A stretch of DNA of 64,000 nt from Botryosphaeria dothidea (Eukaryota > Ascomycota > Dothideomycetes > Botryosphaeriales > Botryosphaeriaceae), in contig WWBZ02000082.1 of the NCBI GenBank assembly GCA_011503125.2, positions 1 through 64,000 on the forward strand, written 5' to 3'. Shown piece after piece: positions 1-11,184 of the stretch; position 1 is the first letter of the stretch; every line of letters starts with the position of its first letter. The position numbers were made by a program, and so were the translations under genes. Under the pieces are notes generated by a model. That model worked only from the letters and a program-made list of their open reading frames with translations, was not told where the DNA came from and ran no database searches.

Positions 1-304
1 AAGATTATATCCTCGAGACCGACTTGTCTTCATGGCGAAGGTTATGTTGGTGAACATCTCTTAAGATGTGATTCTGTACCTACGCTTCATTCAAAGCGTC
101 TCTCGGTTCTCTGCAGCGGAACCCTTCACATCTCCTAGATTTTCTGTACAGCTACGAAAAGCTTCGTTGTATCAAGAAATTCCATTATTTCAGAAACTGA
201 AGGACATCATGCCGTAAATCAATGTGGCAAGATAGAGGGATGTAAACATCGCGGGCGTGGAAAATTGGTGAGAGATTTGGGCATGCGCCGGAAAGGCAGA
301 ATTG

Positions 305-829
305 TCAGTAGTATTCGAATATTGTGCCCCCAGAAGAAGAGATGGAGAGCAGGTCCTTGAAGACTTGATTCGTACGGGTATCCTTCATCTGGGTGTCATG
401 TTGTGGCGCTTGACCCATACCTAACGAGCGAGTTCGGAAGAACCGCATAATTTCGATAGCTGTTGCGAATACGGCCCGAACTTTCTTGTCCCTCCGTAAA
501 GCTCTGATTATCAACGGGATGAACATCGGCTGGTAAGAGGCTTGGTGGTGGCAGATGTATCGTTCTGCAGACTGGTGGGGGGCAGGCGCAAATCGCGCTA
601 GCAGCCCAACTGAGTCAGGTCCGAGGTGGGCTGTGACGTCCCACGTCCGAAGTGGCAGCTCCCCTTTCGTGTACCTTCTACACTCGACCACAGCCTCTCC
701 CTCATTACGCCCCTCCCTACAAACCCGCCGCATCCTCTCTATTACACGTTGCGGCTTCGCGAATAAAACCATCGTGCCGCCATCCCGCGACTGACGTCCC
801 GATACCGAACAAAGGCAGCTGACTCTCAC
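305..829 (-). CDS. uncertain small ORF, possible hypothetical protein
   Basis: An open frame of 174 codons lies on the minus strand, 101 bp from the Sec18 start and divergent from it. It is rich in Arg and has no motif I recognise. The most protein-like part is the C-terminal half, where hydrophobic and basic residues alternate. A donor-like GTACAC and an acceptor-like GCTGCTAG in the middle could mark an intron, and the second in-frame Met (about codon 20) is another possible start. The region is GC-rich, so a chance frame of this size is possible. No function is proposed. The flanks, 1-304 and 830-930, show no other gene; 830-930 is the probable sec18 leader. Confidence 0.25.
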   Translation of the reverse strand: MRVSCLCSVSGRQSRDGGTMVLFAKPQRVIERMRRVCREGRNEGEAVVECRRYTKGELPLRTWDVTAHLGPDSVGLLARFAPAPHQSAERYICHHQASYQPMFIPLIIRALRRDKKVRAVFATAIEIMRFFRTRSLGMGQAPQHDTQMKDTRTNQVFKDLLSISSSGGTIFEYY

Positions 830-930
830 AATACTGCTGCCTCGACTTTCCGTAAACGTGGCAACACATCATCCACGCACATAAATTCCGCACGAACTAG
901 ACTTTCAAGACTATAAAATCTTCGTCAACC

Positions 931-3610
931 ATGTTCAACCGTGGTAACCTCCCGTTCGGGAGCAAGCCTGACGCTGGAGCACCTCGAAGAGATGGATACG
1001 GACCGCCCCCCGGCCATCAAGCCCCGTCGGCGGGCTACGACCCGCGCGCCGGTGGCCCCGGAGGCCGCTCACCTGGATACCCTCCTGCCCAGCAGGTTGC
1101 CGCAAGGAGGCCAGCTCCCGGAGGTGCGCCGGGCGGTGGTAGTCGCCAGGTGCAACTGAGGCCTGTCAAAAGCCCCGGTGGTAACGCATATGCATTTGGA
1201 AACGTGTAAGCTCAATGCCAAAGCCTCGAATTCAATTATGCCATCCTAACCATAATCTAGTGTTGCTGTCTCTCCCGCCGACTTTCCACCCTCGCGCGAC
1301 GGTAACGACATTTACATCTTGGTCAACGGCAACTACGTGCTCTCCGCGAGACCCACCGAAACCTGCAGACCCGGTGAAATTGGCCTCACGGATAGGCAGC
1401 GCACATGGGCAGGTGTCAGCCTCGGCCCCAATGATATCGTCACGGTACAAAACTATGATCACTTCGCTGAAGGCGGTGGTGCGTACTTGGCATCCGTAGA
1501 CATCGAAGTCGGATTTGCCGGCAGAAAGACCACAGAAGCTCCGTATGATCAGGATGAGCTTGGCTCATTTTTCGCCAGGGTATGTGTCATAACGCAAATG
1601 GCGAAAGAATTGAGTTGACATGTTGCAGAACTTCGAGAATCAAATTCTCGCGCCAGGCCAGCAGCTGCTCATGGACCATAAGAACATCCCCCTAACTCTC
1701 ATTATTCGTGCCGTCCGCCTCGCGGACCTATCCATGGAGAAGGCAAACACAGACACGCCGCCAGTTTCGGATTCCCGCGCTCGTGGTATTCTGACCCGTC
1801 AAACGCAAGTCGATTTCTTCAAGAGCGCGCAGTCTGAACTCAAGTTGAAGGGGTCCTCTAGAAGACCAGCTGCGAACTCTATTGTACAGCCTGGCTTCAA
1901 GTTCGAGGACATGGGCATCGGTGGTTTGGACGAAGAATTCAGCGCTATTTTCAGAAGGGCCTTCGCGTCACGCATTTTCCCTCCTGGTCTTGTGGACAAA
2001 CTCGGCATCCAGCACGTTCGCGGTATGCTTTTGCACGGTCCACCCGGTACCGGTAAAACTCTTATCGCACGTCAGATCGGCAAAATGCTCAACGCTAGAG
2101 AACCGAAGGTCATCAACGGTCCTGAAGTCTTGAATAAATTTGTTGGTCAGTCAGAGGAGAATATCCGGAAGCTCTTCGCCGACGCGGAGAAGGAGCAGAA
2201 AGAGAAGGGCGACGAGAGCGGCTTGCATATTATCATCTTCGATGAGCTTGATGCTGTGTGCAAGCAGAGAGGTAGCGGTGCTGGTGGCGGCACTGGAGTG
2301 GGTGACAGTGTTGTCAACCAACTTTTGTCGAAACTCGACGGTGTCGAGCAGCTGAACAACATCCTTCTCATTGGCATGACCAATCGGATCGACATCATCG
2401 ATGAAGCCCTCTTGAGGCCTGGGCGCTTGGAAATCCAGCTTGAAATCAGTATGTGAACTGCCATCCATGCTGGAGAACAAGAATGCTAACAGAATTATCC
2501 CGTTAGGTTTGCCTGACGAGCACGGTCGTCAGCAGATTATCAACATCCACACCTCCAAAATGCGCAATAACGGCGTGCTGGAAGACGATGTCGACGTTGC
2601 TGAACTCGCGAAGTTGACGAAGAACTACTCAGGCGCTGAGATCACCGGCTTGGTCAAAGCAGCATCTTCTTTCGCGTTCAGTAGGCACATTAAAGTTGGA
2701 ACGATGGCTTCTATCTCGGATGATGTGGTCAATATGAAGGTCAAGCGCGAGGATTTCTTATGCGCCCTCGAGGAAGTTCGTCCTATGTTCGGCGTCTCCG
2801 AGGAGGAATTCGAGAAATGCATCAGAGGTGGTATTATCCACTATTCGACGACGATCAACTCCATTTTGGACGAGGGTAATCTCTACATTAATCAGGTCCG
2901 GAAGGGCGGTTCGCCACTACTATCTGTCGTGCTTCATGGTCCTCCCGGAAGCGGAAAGACGGCATTGGCGGCGGAATTGGGGATGAAATCCGAATTTCCC
3001 TTCATCAAACTTATTAGTCCCGAGGACATGGTCGGCTACGGCGAGATGCAGAAGGTACAGCTATTGGACAAGACGTTCCGAGACGCTTACAAGAGTCCGA
3101 TGAGCGTCGTGGTTATCGACAACATCGAGCTGCTGGTCGATTGGGTCCCGATAGGTCCGCGTTTCAGCAACACGGTTCTCGTGGCATTGAAGGTTCTGCT
3201 CGGGAAACAGCCGCCTAAGGTAAGTAACGCAAGCGAGATTCCCAAATGATGCGTTGCTGACGGCAGGCGAGTAGGGCCGACGACTGCTGATTCTCGCTAC
3301 GACGACCGAACGGTCGGTACTGCAGCAGCTTGACTTGTTCAGCCGCTTCGACGCCGAGATTGCGGTGCCGAACGTGAACAGCCAGCGTGAACTCGGGTTC
3401 ATCCTGGAAGAGTCGGGCGCATTCTCGAGCAGCAACCAGGTCAAGAGTGCTATTGACGAGATTCAGTCAACCACGGGTAGCGCAGAGGTGGGTGTCGGAA
3501 TCAAGAAGATTCTGACGGGCATCGAGACAGCCAAGCAGGACCCACAAGACATGGCCGGACGGTTTGCAGCGGTCATGTCGCAAGCAATTGCAGCACGTGC
3601 GTATGCATAA
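931..3610 (+). CDS. sec18: Sec18/NSF, vesicular-fusion AAA ATPase
   Basis: Hexameric AAA+ ATPase that, with alpha-SNAP (Sec17), takes apart cis-SNARE complexes after membrane fusion in ER, Golgi, endosomal and vacuolar traffic. Five exons (931-1205, 1261-1579, 1629-2448, 2507-3219, 3275-3610) give 820 residues, the usual NSF length. A Gly/Pro-rich N-terminal tail of about 85 residues precedes the substrate-binding N domain. D1 has Walker A GPPGTGKT at about 335-342 and Walker B IIIFDELD at about 399-406, followed by an arginine-finger region (LLRPGRLE). D2 has Walker A GPPGSGKT at about 616-623 and the NSF-type Walker B VVVIDNIE. Introns are 49-58 bp. The acceptor at 3274 was chosen over an earlier CAG because it keeps the D2 frame. 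All motifs are intact, so the protein should be functional. It is surely an essential single-copy gene. Confidence 0.97.
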
Positions 3611-6046
3611 GGGAGATCGGAGATGGAGTAGAAATGGGCGGGCAGGCAATGCACGGCATGCAGTCTGCATGGCCGTTGGGATAGAAGATAGGCAAGATCA
3701 ATGGATGGCGGCGCTGGCAAATGCAGTGCAACGGTGCACCTGGTATCAAATTGACCACGCGCTGGCTCACATGGGCATGGTTTGACAGGCCGGCGGTTGG
3801 TCGCACGGCAGGCTGCCAGGCTGATCCTGAGAAAACGTGGAGCCGGGCAGAGCACGCTCCTGGTACCGCAGCGCGAGGCTTCGGCACACGCGACGCGTAC
3901 TAGATGAGAGATGAGATGACACGGCCTGGCTGGCTGGCTGACGGACGTCTCCATTTCATCTCCAGGCTGCGGCCTAGTGCTTGACGGCTCCGAGCGTCAT
4001 GGTTCAGGTACTTTCTTAGCTCTCACGCCGGAAGTGACCATGCTGGAGTCAGCCCCAGCCCCGGACCTCAGCTCGAACTCCGACTGCAGTTCACGCGCGC
4101 TGCAACGTTGGCAGCCTGGCCGGATGTTCCTCACGGTGGGTAACGCGGTCGGATGTTTGCAGCAGCAAGCAAGCAGCCGCGCACGCGCAGAGGACGGGCG
4201 GACGCAGCTGGCCGGCCGAGTTTCCAGACTGGAGGCGCAGATTGCAGATGCCCTTTCGCTACTTGCTACTCCTGCGCTGCGAGCTATACGACAATCTCCT
4301 ATGGCGCGGGGCGGAAGAGGATCCCTAGGCGCCGTTGGCCGCGCCTTTGGCGAAACACAGCCCTAGCGGCAAGGCCAGGCCAGGGGCATTCGCTGGAGCA
4401 ATTAAGAGAGTCCAACGTTGGGACGCCGTCGATAGTGTGGTCGCGGCGCGCTAGTCACATGAAGCGCGACGACGGCGGCAGGCTCACCGCCATTCAGCGC
4501 GCGGCAGTGCCTGGCTAGCAGCGGCCGACCAGGCGCGGCAGCGGGCGAGGAGGCCTGCGATCACAGCGGGCGGTGGTGATCTGGGGTGCGCGGTGTGGTT
4601 GTGAGGACGACGGGGGCGAGGGCGAGGGCGCGCGCGCTCGAGCCCCCACCGGCGGGCGCTGATTTGTGATGACGGCGGGCGGGCGCATTGTCGGCAGGTC
4701 ACGCCAGAGGAGGGCGCTGCGGGCGTGGGAATTGCGTGCAGCGCAGCGCGAGCACATGAGTTGCGCTGGATGCGCGCATCGCAGTCAGGCAGCAGCGCTT
4801 TTGGGACTAGCCCAACGGATGACGCAGGCCTTCGCGGGCTGGAGGGGCTTGCAAAGAAGCCCCTGCAACATCATGTCAAGCCGCAGTCAATTGAGCCGTT
4901 CTCCCCACTCTGCGCCTCTGCCCGAGCATTCTAGGGCTGCCGGCAGGCCAATGGCCGCCGTCCAGGTCGCCGCGCCGTTCGGCTGCTCGTCCACTGCAGG
5001 CAGCGCGACAGTGACAACGCATCACCTCTCTCTTACAGCGCAGCAGAGCAGCAACCTGCACCACCCTCCACCATGCATGCAGTCGCCGCGCTGCAGCTGC
5101 GCCAGCGCAAACTGGGCCCGCACTAGGCCAACGCTTTTCTTCGCGCAGCCGTGTTGATGCTTTCGCCCGGGCCTTGGCGCCGCCCTCAACCCACGACGCC
5201 CGCCAGACTGACCTCCGCGCAGCCTGCCATGCCCGTCGCCGAACCCCAGATCCCTCCACGCCCGCGCTGAGCCAGCACTGCCCGAGTCTAGTGCCGCCAT
5301 GCGTCCAATTGACCCGACGACTGCGCTGATACGCCCTAGCTCCCACGCAGAGCGCCTTGACTCTGCACACGCCGCCATCGCCCCAATTCCTGCTTGCTCT
5401 CTGTCTTTTTTTGCCACTGCCTGCCCCTAAGGTTACGCCCCAGGCTCAATTGCTCCAATTGCCCATGGTGCCGCCTCCGCTCCCGCCCAAGCGTCTGGCC
5501 GGAGCATTGCCCCCGGCCGTGTAGGATCCCAACCTAGCCTCGCCGCTGCCGGCGCTTTTCTAGAGCCGGCCTGATCATGTCAGAGGGAGGGACATTGGCC
5601 CGGACGGACGCGGAAGAGAGTTTCATAGGACCGTCCGTAGGACTGGCCATGCAGCTCTATCACAGCTAACCCTTCACCCTGAGCGGGGTCCGCATGTATG
5701 AGAGATCACGGCTCACGGATCACGCCAATCCCCTTCCACCTGCCTTGTCATGGTCCAGGACGGCATTGCGGGACGGCCGACGGCGTGATGGCCTCGTCTT
5801 CCCGCCGGGGTGACCCTCCCCCTCCGTCTGAAGGGTATAAAAAGGGGTCCTGTGTGCGGGTTCGGACGACCTTCTCTTGATTCTCTTTTATTTCCTCAAG
5901 CACATCTTTACCCTGTTTGCTACCACTGCTCCGAGCATATCTTACCCGAGTATAGCTACTCTGTATCATCAGGAAGCAAACACAGTCTTCAATCGACCCA
6001 CACACCCATCTTCGTATAACATATCACCACTCAACCATCCATCACC
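3611..6046. other. 2.4 kb gene-free GC-rich interval
   Basis: No conserved coding sequence was seen on either strand. The many open frames overlap in several phases, use Arg/Ala/Pro/Ser-rich low-complexity sequence and carry no motif, as expected of GC-rich noncoding DNA. The right end is the promoter and leader of the KxDL gene: a TATA box at 5836, then pyrimidine-rich DNA (about 5870-5900) and a leader of roughly 170-200 nt. The rest is unexplained. Confidence 0.6.
5836..5843 (+). promoter_or_regulatory. TATA box for the KxDL-domain gene
   Basis: TATAAAAA lies about 210 bp before the ATG at 6047, and a pyrimidine-rich initiator-like tract follows 30-50 bases downstream. Strong TATA boxes are uncommon at fungal housekeeping genes and often mark regulated or highly expressed ones. 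That regulation is inference. Confidence 0.55.
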
Positions 6047-6872
6047 ATGTCTTCTGGCTACTACTCCTACCCTGCCTACCATGCTGGCAACTCCCAGCCC
6101 ATTGCCATGCCCTCCAAGAGGCACGGCGCTGAGGCCTACTACCCTCCTCAACAGACTGGCCATCACAGCCGATACTCCGTCTCTCCTCCGGAGCCTGCTG
6201 ACTCTGTCACCACTGGTGGCCCGACCTCCTACGACCCCACTGCCACTGGCTCCAGCAGCTATGCTGGCTCTGCTTCCGAGTATGAGATGAACGGCCGGGA
6301 TGGCGTTGCCAGCGTTGATCTCATGGACTACATGGGCGAGCGCCTGAATGGCGCTTTCGACCCGATGCCATTGGACCGCAGTCTGGCAAAGCAGGCGCAA
6401 ACGTGAGTATTCAATTCCAGTTTTTTCAATTTTTCAAAAGAAAGGCGGGGCATGTCCAATCTGCCAGCGAATTCGGCGGCAAGCCAGATTTCGGCAGATT
6501 TGGAAGATTTCGAAGGAGCAAACGCGGGCAAAGCCGCTGGCAAAGAAAACGGGGGCTGACGTGACGATTGCACAGATCTGGAGAGCTCAATGCCAAAACC
6601 CGCGAATTGATGCAGCTGCAAGCCCTTGCACGCGAGCGCCTCGCCGCCACGCAAAGAAACTTTGCCGACGGCATGAAGGCCGCGAAGGAGGTGCAGCGCG
6701 ACCTCGACTGGACGCAGAAGCGCGTTTCGTAAGTCCGCTCATTTCCCCGGAAGCGCAATTGGAGCAAATACTGACTCTTGCCACCAGCTCCATCAACCAG
6801 CGCGCTGCCCGCAAGTATCCCGAGCAGTACAAGAGAGCCTCGGAGCGGTACCCCGCTCCCGTCGATTACTAG
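6047..6872 (+). CDS. KxDL-domain protein (KXD1/BLOC-1-like)
   Basis: Three exons (6047-6402, 6576-6728, 6788-6872) give 197 residues. The first 118 are low complexity, rich in Tyr, Ser, Pro and Gly, and start with a Tyr-rich stretch. Residues about 119-185 form a predicted helical segment resembling the KxDL domain: a Leu/Arg heptad region, then QRDLDW at 159-164, then an Arg/Lys-rich stretch and a YPEQY motif near the end. KXD1 proteins belong to BLOC-1-related complexes that act on endosomes and lysosomes or vacuoles. The signature Lys is Gln here (QRDL rather than KxDL), so the assignment is by overall pattern. The first intron (173 bp) is long for this window. Function in filamentous fungi is not established. 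An alternative is an unrelated coiled-coil protein. Confidence 0.68.
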
Positions 6873-9800
6873 GCAATCGGCGACTTTTGTTTTCCTCGTG
6901 CCTTTTTCCGAATTTCCTCGACCGATAGACCTGGGGACTCGATATGACCAAAAAGTAGCGTTGCTGTCGTTTTCGACCCTTTTTACCGACAACCCTTGTA
7001 CAAACACCACATCCTGCGCACTCACGACATAACGACGATACCACAACCACGCTCGATTTTGCTTTCAGATTCTGCTTCTTTCCTCTCTTAATTCCTTCAA
7101 CATTCACTTCCCGCCACGAACGCTGCTAGCGACGCGACGTCCGCCTTACGCTCAGGCACGTCGCCCCTGCATTAGGGGTCCCTTTCTCGCGACACCGACC
7201 GATCGGACGGGATCAACGTTGCATGTGCACGACAGCAGTCAGCCAGCCACTGCCGTTCCCGCCGAGGTCATCGGAAGAAAAAAAAATTGGTGAGGTATGT
7301 CGTCTGCGGTGGTCGTCGCCACGGCCGGACGGTCAGCCCTACCGCACCCTGTCGCCCCCAAAATATGCACGTCTCGTCACGCGGCTCGGACCGCAACCCC
7401 CAACCCATACTCCGGAAATCTGCACGGCACCCTCCACAATCACGCACATCACGCAAAGCATCAGAGACACCACCCGTCTCGGCGCGGGACAATATGCAGC
7501 GCACAAGCCAACTGTTGATTTCTACTTTTGCCGCGCGGAAGGGCGACCCGAGGCCGTGGCTCAGCCTTTTTCACTTTCTGGAACTGCCGCGGCAAGTGAG
7601 TGTACTGTGTGGTTTTCCATGCCCACGCGGTGACCGCGTGTCTTGAGTATGCGGTTACGGTTGCCGTTCTTGACTCGAAGCGGATTTTCTCAATTTACTT
7701 CTTCTTTCGTATTTCCGACATATTCTACATTGTGGGCGGCAAATTGAATCTCTGGACTACAGGTGCCTCTCCTATTTGGAAACTGGGTGGCTTTCTTCCC
7801 TGCCGTTTTTTTTTTTGGCTCCCTCTCATAGCTTCGTTTGGGAATTGGGTGTGACTGAGGTTTTGCTTACTACTTATGCTATGATCTTTTTTTATGCTCG
7901 CCTCCGCTTTCCCTCCTGCGGACCTTGACGTGAGTGGATGAATGGAGAGGAGGGGAACGACTCCCTTGCTTTATGCACAAGTACGGATTTTATGCAGAAT
8001 TTCCTGCCTGGCCGGCAGTACTCGTCAGCCCGACCCCCCCGTTCGGGCAATTGACTGGCTGGAGCGGGGAGCTTGTCAACCACCGGCCATCTGGCTCGCT
8101 GGTACTGGCTGCCCCGGTATACGGGCTGTGTGATGAGCCCAGGGTAGACTAGCCAGGGGGGCAAGACAGGCAGGCTTCGAATGCCCTCCTGCCCTTTTCT
8201 GTGCCCTCATCCGTCCCGCCACGGCCCTTTCTGTGCCGGCGATTCGTGAAGCAGTAGGCTTTATCCGCCCGATGGGAGCACGGCGGACCGGCCCCTGCCC
8301 AATCAAACGGGCCGTCCCCCCTCCTCCCCCCCCCAGCCCGCCCGTCTCAGAGTTGAGCCAGTTCTAGTAGGGCGGGCGACGGCTCGAACCGCGTTCTGCG
8401 GGAACTTACCGAATTGGGAACGGGGACGGGGGGGTGGTGGAGGGGGGCGCGGCATGAGCGGCATGCGCGGCAGGTAATGTGACTGTGCCGTCATGCGGGT
8501 GCTTGTATGTGATTGTCCGTGCAGAAACACACGCCCTCCCTGCTGCTCCGCCCCACCTGCCAGTCGTTGTTGCTGAGGGGATTGGTTGGTGTCGATGTGG
8601 GTGGCGTGGGAGGGGGCATGGGTATGCAGAGGGGACTGGGGTTGGAGGTTGTGGTTCTTACTGAAGATGGGAATTTTTCGTGAGATTGGCGACAGGGGTG
8701 GGGGTTCAATCTGGGTGTGAAGCCGTGACGACGGGCATTCAATCTGGGCGTGGGTGTGGGGGTTCGTGGCGTGGGTGGTTGGGAAGCGGCGCGATGGGTG
8801 TCGTTTCGCATTTGAGGGCGAAGCCGCAGGGAATACGCGAAGTGCTGCGTCATCACGTGTGTGCCTCGGCGGGCGTGAATTGTTGGCGGAGTGTATGTAC
8901 AATTACTGTTCACGCGACGTTGCGTGCGAGCATCTCGTGAGGTGGATAAAGTGAGCGTGGAATATGAGATTCGGTGACAGTTGATGTGGCGGATGTGAGT
9001 TAATGTATTGTTGAGAGTTAGGCGTCCACGGCTGACAACTTTGTTGAAAGTGAGGAGCACGAGAGGTGTTTGGGATTGATGAGAACTTTAAGCAGGATGG
9101 CGGGGAAGAGGTGGCTCGAGCACCTATTTCTTTTCTTATTCGAGGCGCGGGAAAGTAGCGGTGTTGGTTTTGCTTCGCTTAGACCGCCTTCGCAGCAGGG
9201 GTACAGGCACGGAGGCTACTACGAGCGCTGGGAGTGGCTTCTTCTCCTATATAGGGGCCTACCCATGTCCTTGGTACACATTTGGCGCTGCCTTCTTTGG
9301 ATCGAGTCACGGCAACTAATTCGGGGGCTGCGACGAAGTCTTGTGTCCCTTCAAGAACATCTCGCAACGGATTCACTATGCGAATATTGCTCGCGATCCG
9401 GAAGGATATTGAGCAACGCTACAGGGTCAGCACGGACTGCGTGAAAAGACTTTCTTGGCAAGGCTTCTTGTAAGGTCTTGCTGCACCCATACTGATGAAA
9501 GACGGTACTGGAGAATGAGCAAAAGCGATCATATTCGTCTTGGAGACCTATGGGAAGAGCAAAGCTTGCACTGGTATCCGTCGGGAGGTTTCCCGGCTTC
9601 CTAAAGCCATGTTCCAGGATCGTAGATCTCTCACTCTCTACTCTTCCTTTCCGAAAAAAAAAACCCCCAAGAATGTGGGTGGATGAAAGCTGTGAATTCT
9701 GTGAGACGACTCTTGGTTGCATGGAATCGTCGCCGGACCGAATTCTCTAAAGTTTGCGCCTGGCGAGTATGCACCAATCAGTCACATAGAAAATAGCCCC

Positions 9801-10050
9801 TGCCAGTTCTAAAAGGACTAGTCCCGTCCTTTGTTCGCGGCTCCTTTTCTAACTTTCGTTTCTTCAGTATCTTCTGCAAGCCCTGTTTCGATTAATAGTA
9901 GGTCCGAGACCAATATGCCGATTACAGGACGATCTTATAGACTAGTGTTGTGATGGCATAGTGGGTAAAGCCACGAAGCTGTCGGATGATTTGTTGCTTA
10001 AGTACAGCAATGCAGTGAGATGGCATGCCTACTTGAACGGGCAAGCTCCA
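6873..10050. other. 3.2 kb interval without a supported gene
   Basis: The left part is the 3' UTR and downstream region of the KxDL gene. The rest has GC-rich stretches with spurious open frames on both strands (for example 8303-8902 minus, Pro/His/Thr-rich) and T-rich tracts near 7808-7820. No motif, tRNA or transposon signature was seen. It ends 3' of the hypothetical gene at 10051. Confidence 0.55.
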
Positions 10051-10740
10051 TCAAGTAGCATTTCCCGTCAGTTTGCTCCAAGGATCTTCAATGAAGCTTG
10101 GAAGGAAGTAAGCAGCATCTTGACTAGCGGTCTGGCCACTCTCCGCAGAATGAACGACGCCCTTCATGGCGTCATGACTGGTAGGCTGCCTAATCTCTTG
10201 CGAGGTTTGGAGGGCCGAGTCAGCGGGAGTGCTAGAAGGTTCGCTAGAAGGCTTGATGGGAGGGTCTGGAAGCTTCTGGCCCATGGCAAGGAAGCCAGCA
10301 AGACCAGAACCGGCTGCATTGGCTTGACCCTTTATCTTCTTCCGATACTTCCTGGCATCACTAGCCTTCATGCCTGCAGTTGGATCGGTGCGGTTTTCGG
10401 GATCAGAACCGGGGCCATGATTCGCCGAAGCCGCGGCCAGCGGTGTGGTGGTTGGGGCTGCAGCTGCAGGGCTCGCAGCATGCTCAGTGGATGATTGAGC
10501 AGTGACAGCCTCAGGCGTGGAGTCAGGCGCGCCGCTTTCATCGCTTCTGCGACGAGGGCCCAGGGGAATGGAGTTGCAGCCGGACGCGTCGTTGGAGAAG
10601 TCTGCGTAGTTGAACACAGTGAAGGCCTTGTCATGCTGGCGCTTTCTGGTGGTGCCGCGGCTGCGGCCGAAACCCGAGATACCCAAAGCAGCGGCGATTT
10701 CGCGCTCGGTTTCCGGATCCTGTTCAGGCTCGGAGGACAT
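10051..10740 (-). CDS. conserved-looking fungal hypothetical protein
   Basis: A single exon gives 229 residues. The N terminus is acidic, followed by a short hydrophobic/Gly motif (AALGISGFG, about 17-25) and a basic stretch (TTRKRQ) that could be a nuclear localisation signal. A long disordered Ser/Pro/Ala region has a basic patch (RKYRKKIKGQ) at about residue 130. The C terminus ends in an aromatic/acidic motif (YFLPSFIEDPW) just before a short tail. From memory, a motif pair of this kind occurs in unnamed ascomycete proteins, but I cannot name the family. The conserved ends with a disordered middle argue for a real gene. It is divergent from the FUSC-type gene, with 444 bp between the start codons. 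No function is proposed. Confidence 0.62.
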   Translation of the reverse strand: MSSEPEQDPETEREIAAALGISGFGRSRGTTRKRQHDKAFTVFNYADFSNDASGCNSIPLGPRRRSDESGAPDSTPEAVTAQSSTEHAASPAAAAPTTTPLAAASANHGPGSDPENRTDPTAGMKASDARKYRKKIKGQANAAGSGLAGFLAMGQKLPDPPIKPSSEPSSTPADSALQTSQEIRQPTSHDAMKGVVHSAESGQTASQDAAYFLPSFIEDPWSKLTGNAT

Positions 10741-11184
10741 GATTGCGAGTGGAAGCTGGTCGGGCGAAGGTGGAAATTGGTGCTGCGATCAGTAATTGCC
10801 TGGGCGGCCGTGCGCAAGCTGGGTGCGCGGTGGCAGCTCGTTCGGCGCAACAAACGCTCCTGGGGGTGAGCGAAGAAAGCAGGAGCGCAGGCCTGGGGGC
10901 CGGCAGGAGCAGAAGACGTGCAGAAGGCGGTGGATGGGTTTTGGATGGTGTTGTTGGGCGGCGGCAAGTCGGGCAAACCACCGCAGCTGCAGAAGGGCCG
11001 TGCGGTCAAGCTCCGCGTCGCGTCAGCTGGAGGTCGATGATGATCCCGACCGCATGCCAGCAGGCCGCCCGGCACACCACGCCGTCCACACCGTTCCACA
11101 ATTCTGCCCTCTTCCCCCACAGCGATGCGAAGCCTGCAACACCACGCCCGCTGTCCCAGTCTGCCGCGAGCGAAGTGACCGACC
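10741..11184. promoter_or_regulatory. shared promoter region, hypothetical / FUSC-type gene
   Basis: 444 bp separate the divergent start codons at 10740 (minus) and 11185 (plus). The sequence is GC-rich with no clear TATA box. Both promoters must lie here or overlap the coding ends. No specific operator can be supported. Confidence 0.5.

Noticed and set aside
8303..9060. minus-strand Pro/Thr/His-rich frames
   Set aside because: Overlapping frames in several phases with low complexity and no motif; explained by base composition.
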